Shown here piece after piece: positions 63,952 to 64,000 of a stretch of DNA of 64,000 nt. Positions within the stretch are counted from its first letter, which is position 1. Each line of letters begins with the position of its first letter. The DNA comes from Sphingomonas rhizophila (GTDB lineage: Bacteria > Pseudomonadota > Alphaproteobacteria > Sphingomonadales > Sphingomonadaceae), in contig NZ_CP060717.1 in assembly GCF_014396585.1 (NCBI RefSeq), positions 434,001 to 498,000 on the forward strand, read 5' to 3'. Position numbers and translations under genes: made by a program. Below the pieces are notes generated by a model that was not told the origin of the DNA, did not search any database, and saw only the letters and a program-made list of their open reading frames with translations.

Positions 63952-64000
63952 CCGCTAGGATTGGTGGTCGGGGTAAGTGGAAGATCGGTGGCATTACGAT

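Noticed and set aside
1..64000. CRISPR arrays, insertion sequences, prophage, defence or secretion clusters
   Set aside because: No regular repeat arrays, transposase, integrase, phage or defence-type protein was seen on either strand.

Overview
The window is a GC-rich stretch of chromosome from an alphaproteobacterium, most likely a Sphingomonadaceae member (Sphingomonas or Sphingomicrobium type). The reasons are gene order (rimP-nusA-ylxR-infB; metK-lnt-corC-ybeY-phoH-miaB-plsC-fur; pcm-tolC-popZ), a MucR/Ros regulator, a PopZ homologue, a glk-eda Entner-Doudoroff pair and a SAM-I riboswitch ahead of metX-metB. It is mainly core genome. I found no insertion sequence, prophage, CRISPR array, plasmid gene or rRNA. 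Two tRNA genes are present (Cys-GCA and Arg-ACG).

Layout. 66-1069: membrane protein of unknown family. 1071-8870 (minus): translation/transcription operon rimP-nusA-ylxR-infB-fkbM-like-rbfA-GNAT-tdk. 9001-10535 (minus): type III polyketide synthase with an ICMT-like methyltransferase, divergent from a secreted sugar dehydrogenase. 11838-12275: a small lipoprotein gene flanked by two copies of a palindromic element. 12355-21895: trmB, PAP2 phosphatase, metK, lnt, corC, ybeY, phoH, miaB, plsC, fur, mucR. 22006-33687 (minus): a dense run that joins a valine degradation set (mmsA, isobutyryl-CoA dehydrogenase, 3-hydroxyisobutyryl-CoA hydrolase, enoyl-CoA hydratase, mmsB) with a PHA synthase and ends in nifU-like, tsaB and rimI. 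33749-46363: transport and unknown membrane genes, rnr, a dihaem cytochrome, dcd, dnaB, astD, selO. 46403-57927: hydrolase, EF-hand protein, glk-eda, tRNA-Cys, pcm-like-tolC-popZ, S9 peptidase, valS, diacylglycerol kinase. 58014-63872: SAM riboswitch, metX-metB, hemB, GNAT, lipoprotein, tRNA-Arg, M48 peptidase.

How the genes work together. Methionine metabolism appears twice: metK makes SAM, and SAM represses metX-metB through the riboswitch. The valine genes would turn isobutyryl-CoA into propionyl-CoA, and the embedded phaC suggests carbon flow towards polyester storage. The minus-strand blocks are tightly packed, with many 4-base start/stop overlaps, so translational coupling is likely.

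An important feature of this sequence is 17 apparent single-base deletions in short G or C runs. They break 16 otherwise intact genes, including infB, nusA, rbfA and valS, which are normally essential. Adding one G or C restores the family protein each time. I treat these as sequence errors and report each gene at full span. I did not find a clearly new biological system. The best leads are the polyketide synthase pair, the phaC-in-valine-operon arrangement, a degenerate PCMT-like gene before tolC, and the repeat-flanked lipoprotein gene.
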